A DNA stretch of 64,000 bases from Cyanophora paradoxa (lineage: Eukaryota > Glaucocystophyceae > Cyanophorales > Cyanophoraceae), in assembly GCA_004431415.1 (NCBI GenBank), contig QPMI01000496.1, forward strand, positions 496,001-560,000. Reading direction: 5' to 3'. The notes beneath the pieces were generated by a model. That model saw nothing but the letters and a program-made list of their open reading frames with translations, was not told where the DNA came from and ran no database searches. Positions 46,701 through 57,563 of the stretch are shown here, one piece after another. Numbering within the stretch: the stretch's first letter is position 1; each line of letters opens with the position of its first letter. A program made the translations under genes and the position numbers.

Positions 46701-49700
46701 CGTCGTCGCGAGACCGAACGCGAGCAGCGAGGTCGTCTGCCCGGCCGCGGACTCGAAGCACGTCGTGCATCACTCGTCGATCGTGAACGTGAGCGTCAAC
46801 ACGGGCGTTACCACCATCCCGAGGTAAACGTTCGCGCACGATGTTCTGTCCCGTGCTAGTGAGTTGCATTTGATTGCAGCCGTTTGCAGCGCATTTGCAG
46901 CACCTCGCATCGACAACACTTCAGTTCAAGCTTCAATTGTCGGGTCGTTTCCGGCTTCTATTTTCACTTTTTCTATTGGCCTCAATGCGTCGAGCATCGC
47001 GACCGGGCTGCGGACCCTGAGAATGTTCCTTGCATCTATCTCGGATTCGAACTCCAACGCAACGCATCAACTTTCGCCGACATGCGACCTTCTAGTGTAC
47101 GGTAATTGCTGTTCATTTCTTCTCCCCCTCCAAGGTTACATGAACGGGCGGCCGATCGCGAGTACTCTCCTATCGTCAGATACCCCCGATGGAGGCGCGG
47201 TCGAGTGCACTGACCATGAGATGGAACTGACGGACGCCATCTCTTCGGCTCTGTGCTGGGTGCGGCCGCTCAAAGCAGGGCGCGGGATCTATGGGATGGC
47301 CAGATTCTTTGGGGCACCCCGGTCGAACGACACTGCGACTCTTTCAGTTGCTTCGGACGGGATTGAGTGGATTGACAACGCAAGCTTCGAGCCAAGCGAT
47401 CGATTTCTGTTTCGCGTGCAGCCCGAGCGAACGGGGCCCGCCGAGCTCGTTGTGCCCGCTAATTTCAATCCGCAAGCCGCTCCCGTCTTCTTGACCAGGA
47501 AGCTATGGGTGTTCGCCACCCCGGACAACGCGTCCGTGACATGCTCGAATGAGGGTTTTGCAACGGTGAACCAGACCGTGTATTGCAGGTGCTCGCAAGC
47601 CTTCAACCTGATTTGTTCGAATGCAATTAGGCTAATGCAGTGCGGTCCGCAGCGTCACTCCGATGCGACGTGGGCAGCCCGTCTGGGCGCGAGATTCTTC
47701 CGTCAGCCTCTCGCTGCGCTTGCTTCCTCCCGCGACGACGCTGGCCCGACATCTGCTCCAGGAGCCCCAGCCGGTCATGCTGAGCGCACTGAACCGCGGT
47801 ATTCAGGACGTGTTCGTGTACGAGTTCCTGCCCGCCACTACTGGCGCGATGGAGGTGTCCCTCCAAGTGGAAGACACCTCCTTTGTCCAGGCGATCGCTG
47901 CCCGTGCGCGCTTGTCGCTCGTCAGCTGCAGTGCATGTGAATTGCTGCAGCTGGTAATGGAGAGAGTCCGCAGAGGTCCCGATCGAAGGATTCGCCGTTG
48001 ATTTCCCGCGTTTGGTCGTCGAGGCCAGCGCGTTTTCCGCATCTGCAAGCGTGTCTGCGGGATCTGACGTGGAGTACACCTGGTGCATGTCTCTCTAGTT
48101 ATAAAATTACTTAAATTCAAACTCGTTGAGCTGCGCGCACGCACATGCACGCAACTGCCACTGACCGTACTGTGCGTGCGCAGGGATGTCGGCTATCCAA
48201 GCTCGACGCCCGTCGTGCTCACCGGCCAATACGTGTCTTTCGCGTACCCTGAAGCCGGCCTGTACACGGTATCCGCCCGAGCGCGCAACGGCATCTCAGC
48301 AAACCGTACCAGCTTCAGCGTGCTGGTCGAGAGCCCGTTCAAGGACCTCCGGCTCGACGTGTGCCCGGAAGTTTCCCACAGGTCGGAGTGCGCGCTGCGC
48401 GCTTCGGTGGCGGCCGGCAGCAACCCGCGCTTCGCGATGACGGTCGAGGGTGCCGTTAAGAACGAGACCCTCGTCCGACACGCCTTCTCGATTCAGCGGG
48501 GCTACGCGGTTACAACGTGCGCATCATTATAGACCTATATATCGTTATCGTTATCCGCCCCACATGAACATAGACCTGAAATGAGTCCGACGCTCGCCTG
48601 TCTGCTCGTGCCCGTCTCTGCAGACACACTGTCGCCCTCAACGTCTCGAACGCGCTCTTCTCCGCGAGCACCTCCGCCACCGTGACCGTGTTCCCGCCGC
48701 GCGTCCTCTCGGTGACCCCTGCGGCGCTGCCCGCATTCGAGAGCTCGCGGCGGGCTGTGACCATCGCCGGCGAGCGGTTCGGCGGAGCGAACTCGACGGG
48801 GCGGCTCCTTTGCTACTTCGGCGACGCGATGGCGGAGGCCGAAGTGCTCTCCGAGACGCTGGCGACGTGCCGCCCGGCGCCGCACACGCCGGAGACGGTG
48901 CGGCTTGTCTTGGCCTACGCAGAGGACCTCGAGACCGGGACCACGCTGGCCGACCTCGCGTCCCTGGGAGCCGATTTCGAGTTCGAAGGCACGCGCCCTC
49001 AAATTTGAATGCATGATCTCGTTCAAGCTTAAGCGCTGAGCGGCCTGTATTAATATTACTCTTTGAAAATTGTCCCCGCAGGATGCCCCCCCGGCCACTC
49101 CACGAAAAACTTCCTCGAGGTTCCGTGCACTCCGTGCGAGGCCGGTGCGCTTTGTTATTCACGAATGTAACCCCTGAAAGTCTCGCATTTGATCCCAGCC
49201 CAACGTGCTCTTACATTTTGGCCAACATTGCAGGCTTTTTCAGCACGGGCGGCAAGGTGGAAAAGTGCAGTGCGCAACCTTCGTTCTTCCCCGCTACTAG
49301 AGCACCTATATTCGGGTCTCTGACTTTAAAATACTCTGTGTCTGTCTGCAGCTCCATGCGCCGCGAACTCGTACCAGGACCAGCCGGCGAGCACGTCGTG
49401 CATCCCCTGCCCGGCGAACTCGGAGTCGTCGGAGGGCGCCTCATCCCGCCCGTTCTGCGTGTGCCGCCCGGGCTTCTTTGGCGAGGCCTTCAACGGCCGC
49501 GATTGCCAGCAGTGCCCTCTCGAGAACGTGATCTGCAACGCCGCAAACATGACGTACCCCGTCGCGCGTGCTGGGTTCTACGTTTCAACTCAGACGCCGT
49601 CGGAGGTCTTTCAATGTGATCCGTGCGCCGCCCCTGCCTGCAGCGCTTTCCGTTTCGCACGTTTAGAAAAACGATCAGACCCGAGGCCTGCCTTGAAGGA

Positions 49701-52700
49701 ATTGAAACCTGCGCGGAAGGGTACAGGTGAGGCCATGATGTACACGTACTTTGCACATGGGACGGGACGGTGCTGACTAGTATTGCGGGCATTTGCGGCA
49801 GCGGTTCGCGTTGCGCCAACTGCCTCAAGGAGAATGGCCTCGTCTACTATCGGCAGGTTCGATGTTGATCAATATGGCATGAGAGCTCGACCGGTCGCAC
49901 CTGCCATTTCTCGGAACTGACTAGCCCGCTTTTTGATCATGATCAGGGGCTTCAGTGCTATCGCTGTCCAGGTTAGAGGGCTTTTAAATCCGGAATTTGT
50001 AATAAACAAAATCTGATGATGACCGGCCGTTTCTGCCCGGGCCGCATGCGCAGAGGGCGTCAGCGTTGCGCTCATCCTCATCTCCCTGTTCGGGTTCCTG
50101 CTCCTCTTCGTGGTCGCCGTCCTCTCGGCGCGGGTCAGCCAGCAGCGCATCAACGACTTCGGGCAGCTCGTCCGCGTCTCCATCAACCTCGTCCAGGTCC
50201 TCACCGTCTTCGCCCGCATGCAGCTCAAGGTTCGAATTCTTTTAAAATTAAAAGCTTAACGTATCCACGGACATTAAACTCGCTGTGCTGTGCAGTGGCC
50301 GGCTGCGGTCTTGACCGTGCTGAATGCGCTGAGCTTCGTCAACCTGAACATTGAATGGCTTCGCCCGGAGTGTACGGGCGCGTCAATTTGCATTGAAGCT
50401 GTTTCCACGAATATTAATCCTGCGAGTAAGCTGAATTTAGAGCGCAGTGCGTGGAAACACGTTCGTTCTGAAGTGGGCGGTGTCCCTTGGCCTCCCTGTC
50501 GCGATGGCCTTTTTCGGTTTCCTCGTATGGCTTCTGGTGCGTATCCCGGATCGGATTTCTATTTATCGCTTGAGTTCACTTCGGTTTGCACCCGCTAAAT
50601 CGCATTACGCGTGCAGGCGATCGCGTATTCTCCAGTTGGGCGAAAGTTGATGAAGGCGCGCTCTAGATCTGCGGCCATCAAAAGGAAGGATCAGGAGCAA
50701 TCGATGGCAGTCTCGAGCGCGGCCCTCGATCGCACGCCGTCTAGAGTCGAGCGCTTCAAGAGCAGGCTTTGTCGGATGAACGTCGCGACAAGGCTCGTTA
50801 GCGCGGTGGTGGATGCCGTGATATGGCTCTTCACGTACCATCTGCACCCAGACCCTGCACATGTTGGCGACCAGACGCAATCATTACAGACGCCGGAAAA
50901 ACTCGCCGGCCGCCATTCCATCGCGAGCACGCGGCAGACGTGCACGTGCGGAGACAATAAAAAGATCTGCTGCGAAGGATGCTGCGGGAAGGAGCGCTGC
51001 TCGGCGCGGAACCTCGCGAAGCTCTACGGGCACGCGATGCTGCTCGGCCTGTCCACGGCATACGTGCTCGTCGCCCAGGCCGCCCTCTCAACGTTTGCCT
51101 GCGTCCAGTTCGTCGCTCGCAAGCTCATTGCAACAGACGTAACCAACGTTAGCCATCTTATCGCGCGCGCAGGGACCCAGGCTCCTCGAAAGCGTACCTT
51201 GTGACGGAGCCCTCCTTCGAGTGCGACATCAACGGCATGTGGGGCCGCGTGCTCGTCCCCATCGGCTCGCTGGCCGTCGTCCTGTACGTCTTCGGCGTCC
51301 CCTTCGGCCTCCTCTGCATCGCCGTCTACGGCAAGCTCAAGAAACGGAAGCTCGAGGGGGCGAGCTCGAAATCGAACGAGAGGACGCACGAGAACCTCCT
51401 GCGAGACGACAAGTTCATCCGAAGCTTCGGATTCCTTGTGCTCCAGTACAACACGAAGTACCCCTGGTGCGCGTGTGCCAGCGGTCCAGATCCCTCGATT
51501 CCCATTGCATCTTTGCGTTTGATTCGCATCATCGAAGGTGGGAGTGTGTCATCATTTTAAGGCGAGTTTCGAATTTGGTCGAGAATGATTTATATCGTGA
51601 TAACTGTCTTCCATTAATCGAGCGCTCTGCAGAAAGCTCGCCATCGTCATCAACACGCTCTGGCTCGTGCGACTCCCCGTGCTGCAGGTGCGCACTCCCC
51701 CCTCTGCTCTGTGATCGTCGTTGACGTTTGAGCCGATCGCCGCGCGCGTGGGGTGCAGAGCATCGTGGCGTTCATTGTTTTGTTCGTGGCGGCAATCGCG
51801 CAAATCAGCCTGAAGCCGTTCACTATTGTTCGTTCTTTGCGGTTCTCGAGCGTGTGCGCAGCGCTCATGATCACGCGTACGTCATCTTTGCGCACACGCA
51901 GCCCCGCATCAACATGCTGGAAGCCCTCTCCCTTACCGCTTCAATGGTGCATCACCTGTGCATCAATTTGGCTTGATCTGTAGATCTGATTCAACTGACT
52001 GCTTCAATTTGGCGCAGTTTACGCTCTTCGCGGGACTTGTATTTTTGAACTCCGCGGTCACGGATGAAGTTGTCATCTTGATGCAGGCCCGCCTCCCACC
52101 TGCTTATATATTGCTTATGCTCCTCACATTTCCTTTAACAGATCCTTCTGCTCGCGCTTCTGAGCGCCTTCGTCATCTTCGTGATAATCGTGACCTTCAC
52201 AACCTTTTGGTTCAACGGAGAGAACCAGGTCAAACGGATCCTTCAGCATGAGGCGCGTGGCATTTCGCACATTGACATAGGTACACGCGCGTGCATACAT
52301 ATTTACATTGGGGATCGCGCGCCTTGGGCGCGGGCAGATCGGAGTGGACTTCCAGCTAAACTCAGGAACGATCTACGTGGTCGACCGCTGGTTCACGAGA
52401 GCGATGGACCCGAGCTCAAAGTTAGCGCGCGAGATGCGCAGGAATCGCGAGGTGCGCACCCGACAAATGCAGCTTGCGGATGGAGAAGAACAATCGCCCC
52501 GCAGAAAGCGCTGAAGAATGCAAAGACGCGTATGGGGATTGGCGAAGACGTCGACGTCGACGACTCGAAGTCGACCGCAGTGCAATTCTGGCAGGATCGA
52601 TTCCAGAAGACTCGGGCTCCACTCTCTGATGAAATTCAGTTGCATCGAAATACACCTGCCAAGGTGAGGAAAAGAAGCGCCAATCACGCCTGCCTATATA

Positions 52701-53260
52701 TATATGCCCCAATCCCCCTGCGCAGGAGGCTGCAGCGTCGCAGTCGCGACCGCCATCGCGGCCAACCGCGAGCTCGGCCTGGAACTTCGACGGGCCGGAC
52801 TCCGAAGCGCTAGCGCGGGAGAGCCTTGAAGACCTCGAGGTGTTCCTCGACTATGCTGCAAGCCTGTCTGACCTGGCCAAGCACTACGCCAATACGTGCG
52901 CTCGGTGCTACGTTTCATTCATTCCGGTAATGAGATTCTGCACTGCGGCAGGGGCAAGCTGGAACTGAGCTACCTCTTCCGCGACGAGGAGCCCTACATC
53001 GCCCACAAGCTCCTCATGGACGAGCTCAAGCTGGTCAGCGGCATGCTTCGAACGCAAATCGGATAGGCGCCGATGCAACCGCCCTCGTCCTCATGCAGGT
53101 CTCGGAGAACCCGAACCGGGAGCGCCGCTACATTCGGAACGTGGCGCGGACGCACGACGAGTGCGAGTGCCCGCCGGCGCATGAGGACGTCGCGCGCCTG
53201 CTGGAGAGCCTGGGCCAGTTTGTCGAGCGCGGGGTGCGCGCGCGAGGCTGGCCTGTGTAG
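40706..53260 (+). CDS. Giant surface protein: Kelch, Ig/FN3-like repeats, PKD, IPT/TIG, Cys-rich, multi-pass membrane domain
   Basis: The start at 40706 gives a signal peptide (CLIVAGVLLLASFTLAQG). Kelch-type repeats: YRFAVFGGQGWQSGGG..NDIWML, MPVARGGHCSTFYGSQYWV, QVFGGSSSTIEFRNDLLRYS. Three consecutive, mutually similar ~100-residue beta repeats, each on its own exon (43565-43850, 43915-44220, 44270-44600), contain LNCTGFGGPYSK and VTCTGFGGPYSR. More N-glycosylation-rich repeats follow, then PKD (AYPEAGLYTVSARARNGIS), IPT/TIG (SRRAVTIAGERFGGANST) and a Cys-rich region (TSCIPCPANSESSEGASSRP, FCVCRPGFFGE). Membrane part: SVALILISLFGFLLLFVVAV, LKWPAAVLTVLNALSFVNLN, LVTEPSFECDINGMWGRVLV, FGFLVLQYNTKYPW, LLALLSAFVIFVIIVTFTTF. 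A cytosolic tail ends at TAG 53260. About 30 or more exons, roughly 2,800 residues; individual exon edges are approximate. Probable cell-surface receptor or channel. Confidence 0.78.
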
Positions 53261-54175
53261 GCGAGGCTGTGAGCTGACAAGATCGTGAGCAGGACCCTCG
53301 GTTGAGTTTCTACCCCCTCCGGAGAATTGCGTCAGGCTATATGCCGCCCAGATCCAAGGTGCTTAAATGTGGTACATTTCTTCCTACGTATACTGATTCA
53401 GAATTGCGAATTGTGCGTGATCATATGCATGCGATAGCTGCAACGACTTCGACACTTGGTCGCAGCAACACCCACGCCAAAGTCAAAACCGACATCCGAT
53501 GCATACGGTCACGACTCAAAAGAAGATTTCGACCACGGCTCCGGCCCGTTCGCGATAACGATGGTCGATGTGCACATGAAAAGCTGACGGTGCCGCTGTA
53601 TGAAAGCAGACTGAAACCATATGCATATAGTGCACTGTGTGTATGTATTTACGGAAGGAAGTAAATGTTCGATTATTGCGTGCAGATGTATTGTAGTCTC
53701 TCTAACGATTGCGAATTGTGCGGAACCTCCGAGTTATGATGCTGCCCCATTGCTAGCTATAGAGTGGGTGTAGCTGCCCCATCGGGGTGTAGCGCAGTTT
53801 GGTTAGCGTAACTGTTTTGGGTACAGAAGGTCGAACCTATTGTGTATTGGTTGTACTAGGGGCCCGGCCGCGTTTGGCGCGCCGGGGGTGCAAGGGGGGA
53901 ACCGGGATCTAATGAAAGAGTCGTAGTGGCACGGACATGAACGGGGCAGATCTAGATCGACCCCGGCCCAGCGCGCGCGGCAGGTTGAAGTGTAAAGGTA
54001 CACACAGAGTATATGTGTTTGAAAAAATAGAAAAGGCCCATTAAGCAGATGCTGCGATCAAAGCCTCAATGAGAGGCCAGATTCAGCGCACTGTATATGA
54101 AAGATTGTTCTGGAGTGAAAAAACGCTGCGCATCAACTGTGTTCGCACGGCCTACTGCTAACCCTGAACAGCTGG
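53261..54175. other. Intergenic region with organelle-derived fragment
   Basis: No supported gene; contains the tRNA-Pro remnant. The flanking 53300-53700 is ordinary unique sequence. Confidence 0.45.
53783..53837 (+). pseudogene. Organelle-type tRNA-Pro(UGG) fragment
   Basis: CGGGGTGTAGCGCAGTTTGG, then TTAGCG, then an anticodon arm CTGTTTTGGGTACAG with anticodon TGG, then AAGGTCG. This is the 5' two-thirds of a bacterial/organelle-type tRNA-Pro. The T arm and the 3' acceptor strand that should pair with CGGGGTG are replaced by unrelated sequence, so it cannot fold fully. Confidence 0.6.
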
Positions 54176-55290
54176 CTAAAAGATGATGGTGCTGTCTGCA
54201 GAGGGCTCGCCGTAAACATAGGCGATCCAAGCCTTCTGGAGGGGGTTGGGCCGGAAGTCGAACATGGGGGTGAGCGGCAGCCAGCGGCGCCGGTCCTGAA
54301 GAGAGCCGTCCTGCGAGAGCATGGTGAGGCGGCCCGCCGCCTCGAGTGCTCGCAGAGCGACGCGGCTGGCGCGCTGCTCGCTCCCGCCGCGCATCTGGTA
54401 GACAAGGTCTTGAATTTCGATATCCGCGAGGCCGGCGTCACGGAGGCGGTTGAGGACTCCCATGTGGAGGTCCTCGATCGCAGGCCTGTCGTGGCAATCA
54501 TGAACAGAGGTTAGCTATGGGCGGTCCACTTGAATGAATTTTCGCGCACCCGACAAAGCGAACGACGAAGCGATGCTGCCGGGCAGCCGCGAGTGCTTCG
54601 ACTGTCGCTAAAGCGAAGGCGACGGCTTGCTCGCGCGGGGGGGGGGAAGCCAGGGCGGTCGGGGAGCTCGCGGACGAGGATGAGCAGCGGCTTCTCAGCC
54701 GCTCCGAGCACGGACACGATACCGCCGACGTCGGGGGCCGCTCCAGACGGCCAGGTGGACGCGGCGTGCCGGTATCCGTCCGGCGGGAGCACAAACGCGA
54801 CGGCGCCCGCACAAAGCCGGCCGCGCGCGAGGCCGAGCCAGGAGGCGTCTTCGGCGGAGGAAACGACGAGCCCCCCAACCGGCAGAGGCGGTCCCGAAGC
54901 CGGCCGCGACATCACGTAGCTGCGCAAGACACTGCTGGCCACCTCCATTGCGAAGGGGAGCTGCGGGTGGTTCAGATGATGCTGACTTCAGAGACGGAGG
55001 CCGCTCGGCGGTCGCACCTGGTTCGACGCGTTGCACTTGTGCTCGAGGTCCTCGAAGCTGCGCCGGCGTCAGCTTCGCTCGCTCCTCTTGGTGTCAGGCT
55101 GAGGGATGCGCGAGTGCGGCTACAGAAATGATTGCGCGCCGCGGCTGGGCAAAGAAGGCAAAGCCCGCCGTTGCAAGCCCCAGTGCTGCAACGCTCTAAC
55201 TGTATGCTCTCACCTTCAACGATGCCTTCAGGCAGCTCTGGAGCAGCTTTGCGTCCTCGTCGCATGTTAGCTTTCTCTTGTTAGCTGCTG
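54176..55290 (-). CDS. Unidentified protein, possible winged-helix C-terminus
   Basis: Sense exons: KLTCDEDAKLLQSCLKASLK (near 55280-55215), FEDLEHKCNASNQ, then a long exon MEVASSVLRSYVMSRPASGP ... GGLVVSSAEDASWLGLARGR, AFVLPPDGYRHAASTWPSGA, GGIVSVLGAAEKPLLILVRE. Next are AVAFALATVEALAAARQHRF and a last exon AIEDLHMGVLNRLRDAGLAD, IEIQDLVYQMRGGSEQRASR, LTPMFDFRPNPLQKAWIAYV, ending ADSTIIF at 54176. The last exon resembles a helical/winged-helix fold. No family recognised and the start codon is not fixed. A G run at 54641-54650 is an intronic or coding poly-C on the sense strand. Confidence 0.5.
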
Positions 55291-55689
55291 AGGCGCTTTC
55301 TCTTGCATAAGCTCAGTGCCGAAGCTCAGTTCACGCCCGGATTCTCGTGCACGTGCATGCAATGATCTCGCTTACTCACTGTTCACGCGCTGCAGCTGCA
55401 CACGCGCCGCTCTTTGTTATTCGCAACTCGAACGCTCGCGATCGGTTTGCCGCTGATGCGCTCGCAAAAGCTGGTCAGCTCGCAAGACCGCCCGGCGCGA
55501 AGGGACAGCGGCCGGGGCGCCAACGAGGTCGGCGCAGCGATGCGGCTGCGAGCAGAGGCTTGATTGCGAGGAAAAGCTACGCGGTACGGGCCAATCCGGC
55601 CCACGGGCTGCGCGTGCTTCGGTGCACGTGCTGCGGTGCAATTTGCAAGCTTGGTGCAGTCAAAAATAGTCCAGGCGGTACGGGTACCG

Positions 55690-55945
55690 TGCGGCGTACG
55701 CGGCGCACTGCGAGGAAGTGGAAATCTAGAGGAGATCGAGCAAGACAGCTAGGGAGAATTTCTACGAAATTCCGTGCGGCGTACGCGGCGCAGTGCGAGA
55801 AAGTGGAAATCTAGAGGAGATCGAGCAAGACAGCTAGGGAGAAGTGGTTCCATGCAGAACCGCGCAACGAAGAGCAAGGCGTACGCGACGCACTGCGAGG
55901 AAGCCGAAATCTACAGGAGACAGCTAGCTATAGGGAGAACTGGTT
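55690..55945. repeat. Degenerate tandem repeat A (three units, roughly 85-105 bp)
   Basis: Three successive copies of GTGCGGCGTACGCGGCGCAC-type sequence, each followed by GAGGAAGTGGAAATCTAGAG and GAGCAAGACAGCTAGGGAGA, starting near 55690, 55773 and 55877. The third is more diverged. Confidence 0.75.
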
Positions 55946-56120
55946 CCATGCAGAACCGCGGAAGGAATTCGAAGACCGGAATGAGAGAGAAGTTGGTTTC
56001 CAGGCTTCAAGTCGAGGAAACTGGTCTCCGCTAGAACCGCGGAAGGAATTCGAAGACCGGAATGAGAGAGAAGTTGGTTTTCAGGCTTCAAGTCGAGGAA
56101 AACTGGTCTTCGCCCTCGAA
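55945..56120. repeat. Tandem repeat B (two near-identical ~77-bp units)
   Basis: Starting at AGAACCGCGGAAGGAATTCG (about 55954 and 56033), each unit continues GAATGAGAGAGAAGTTGGTT and CAGGCTTCAAGTCGAGGAAA with one or two differences. It directly abuts repeat A, and the phrase CCATGCAGAACCGCG links the two families. Confidence 0.8.
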
Positions 56121-56678
56121 AACCTTTTTTTGCATGGACGGCCGCAGCGACAAACACGTGTCGCTGCAACAGAATTTCGGCCCATTTTTTTCCCGCGTTG
56201 CATACTGGACCTCGAAAACGGCCTCATAGAAGAATTTTGGCTGAAGCGAGGGAACGGGAAGCAAGGGGGGAAGACCTTCGGTCTTCTTTCCCCCCTTGCA
56301 ATAAACGTTAATATGCATCGCCAAGTAGAGTATATCTATTCGCAAGCGAGGCGCAGATATTCGAAAGGGCTGTGCTGTTCTTGGTTTTGCGAACATGACG
56401 TCTCAGATGTGTTGGGGGGGGGGGGGGCTAGTGTTCGTGATCATGAGTGGACACCGGGGGGAGGGGGGGGGGGGAAGGGGCAGGGGCCGGGCCGCCGCGG
56501 GCGGGCGGCCGCGGGGTCTGGGTGACCGGGGCACACGGCTGGGCTGGGCTGGAAATCGAGGGGGGACATATGCATGTGGAATGCGTCTCATTTACAAAGA
56601 TTGAATATTCGGAGACAAAGATATCGGGGACAAACCTATTCGGAATATTCGGGGAGATCTAGAGACAAACGATAAGAG
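56121..56678. other. Intergenic region with G runs
   Basis: No supported gene; contains poly-G stretches at 56413-56427 and 56458-56475. Confidence 0.4.
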
Positions 56679-57563
56679 CTAATTGAAAGCCTCAGCTATT
56701 TGGAGCGCAGCTTCTGCGTTGAGCACCTCGCCGTTCATAAGTTTCCTCAAGGCCACTACATGCCTGCCAGCGAGATTTTAGAAGCTGTCAGAGATAAAGA
56801 GTAATATGAATTTATTGTCACCCGCTGAATGAGCTGTTGAGAACTTGCAGCATATTCCACACCACGGGCTTAATGTTAGCCGCTTTGCCGAAGTCGGTGC
56901 AGATCTTGAATCGCACTTCTCCATCCTTGAGGTCCATCTGAGTTCGTACACGCGAGTCAAACTGCCGTCAGATCCTTCCTTCAAGTGGGGAGTGCCCGCT
57001 TAAGCTCGAGTGAAGCAGCGAGACGCACGCACCTCCAAGTTTCCGCAGAGCATATCGAAATTCGCGCGAACGAGGTATTCCGTCACGATTGGCCGCTTGT
57101 GTTCGGGGATCTACGCGCACCGCGCATTAATATTATTTCCTGTTCGCGACACCAATAATCAATTAACACGGACCGTGAAGTCCGCGATACCGTACAGGAT
57201 AACCTGATGATTATGAAATATGAGCGTAATATATCAGCAATATACAGCATTTAGGGGGGCCCAGCGGCTGAAACGCGCGGCGCATGACCGGCATTACCGA
57301 TGTTTGCTCTTCTCGACAAAGCATGGCAACAACGTAGGCGCCCTCATTCTTAGGCATCTCGAACATCGCCACGATTGTTTTGTCATCCTGCGCTATATAG
57401 TTCATATGCATATGCATGTGGGAAGACCTGTACTATGATACGCGCTCGCCCGCAGCTTGAGAGATTACACGAAAGCGCTGGCAGCAAGCTCGAGAACCTT
57501 GGGAATGAACTTCACGTTCTTGCTCTGGAGAAGCTGCTTAATTTGTTCAGTGTAGCTCGGCAT
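56679..57563 (-). CDS. YbjN-like small protein
   Basis: The ATG at 57561-57563 gives MPSYTEQIKQLLQSKNVKFI, PKVLELAASAF. Middle exons include KTIVAMFEMPKNEGAYVVAM (reading frame tentative) and IPEHKRPIVTEYLVRANFDM LCGNLE, then MDLKDGEVRFKICTDFGKAA, NIKPVVWNMLQVLNSSFSG. The last exon is HVVALRKLMNGEVLNAEAAL QIAEAFN, ending at TAG 56679. The core 'R-x-x-V-x-E-Y-L-x-R-A-N-F ... GNLE-x-D-x-x-DGEV-x-F-K' followed by a helix and 'ALRKLMNGE.L.AEAAL' is the pattern of YbjN (PF10722), common in bacteria including cyanobacteria. The fold resembles type III secretion chaperones, and the biochemical role is poorly known. About 165 residues, one domain. The same domain occurs twice in the kinase gene 2.4 kb away. 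Confidence 0.68.

Noticed and set aside
55347-55814. 155-codon plus-strand ORF ending in tandem repeats
   Set aside because: Composition and repeat content suggest non-coding minisatellite; no conserved motif.
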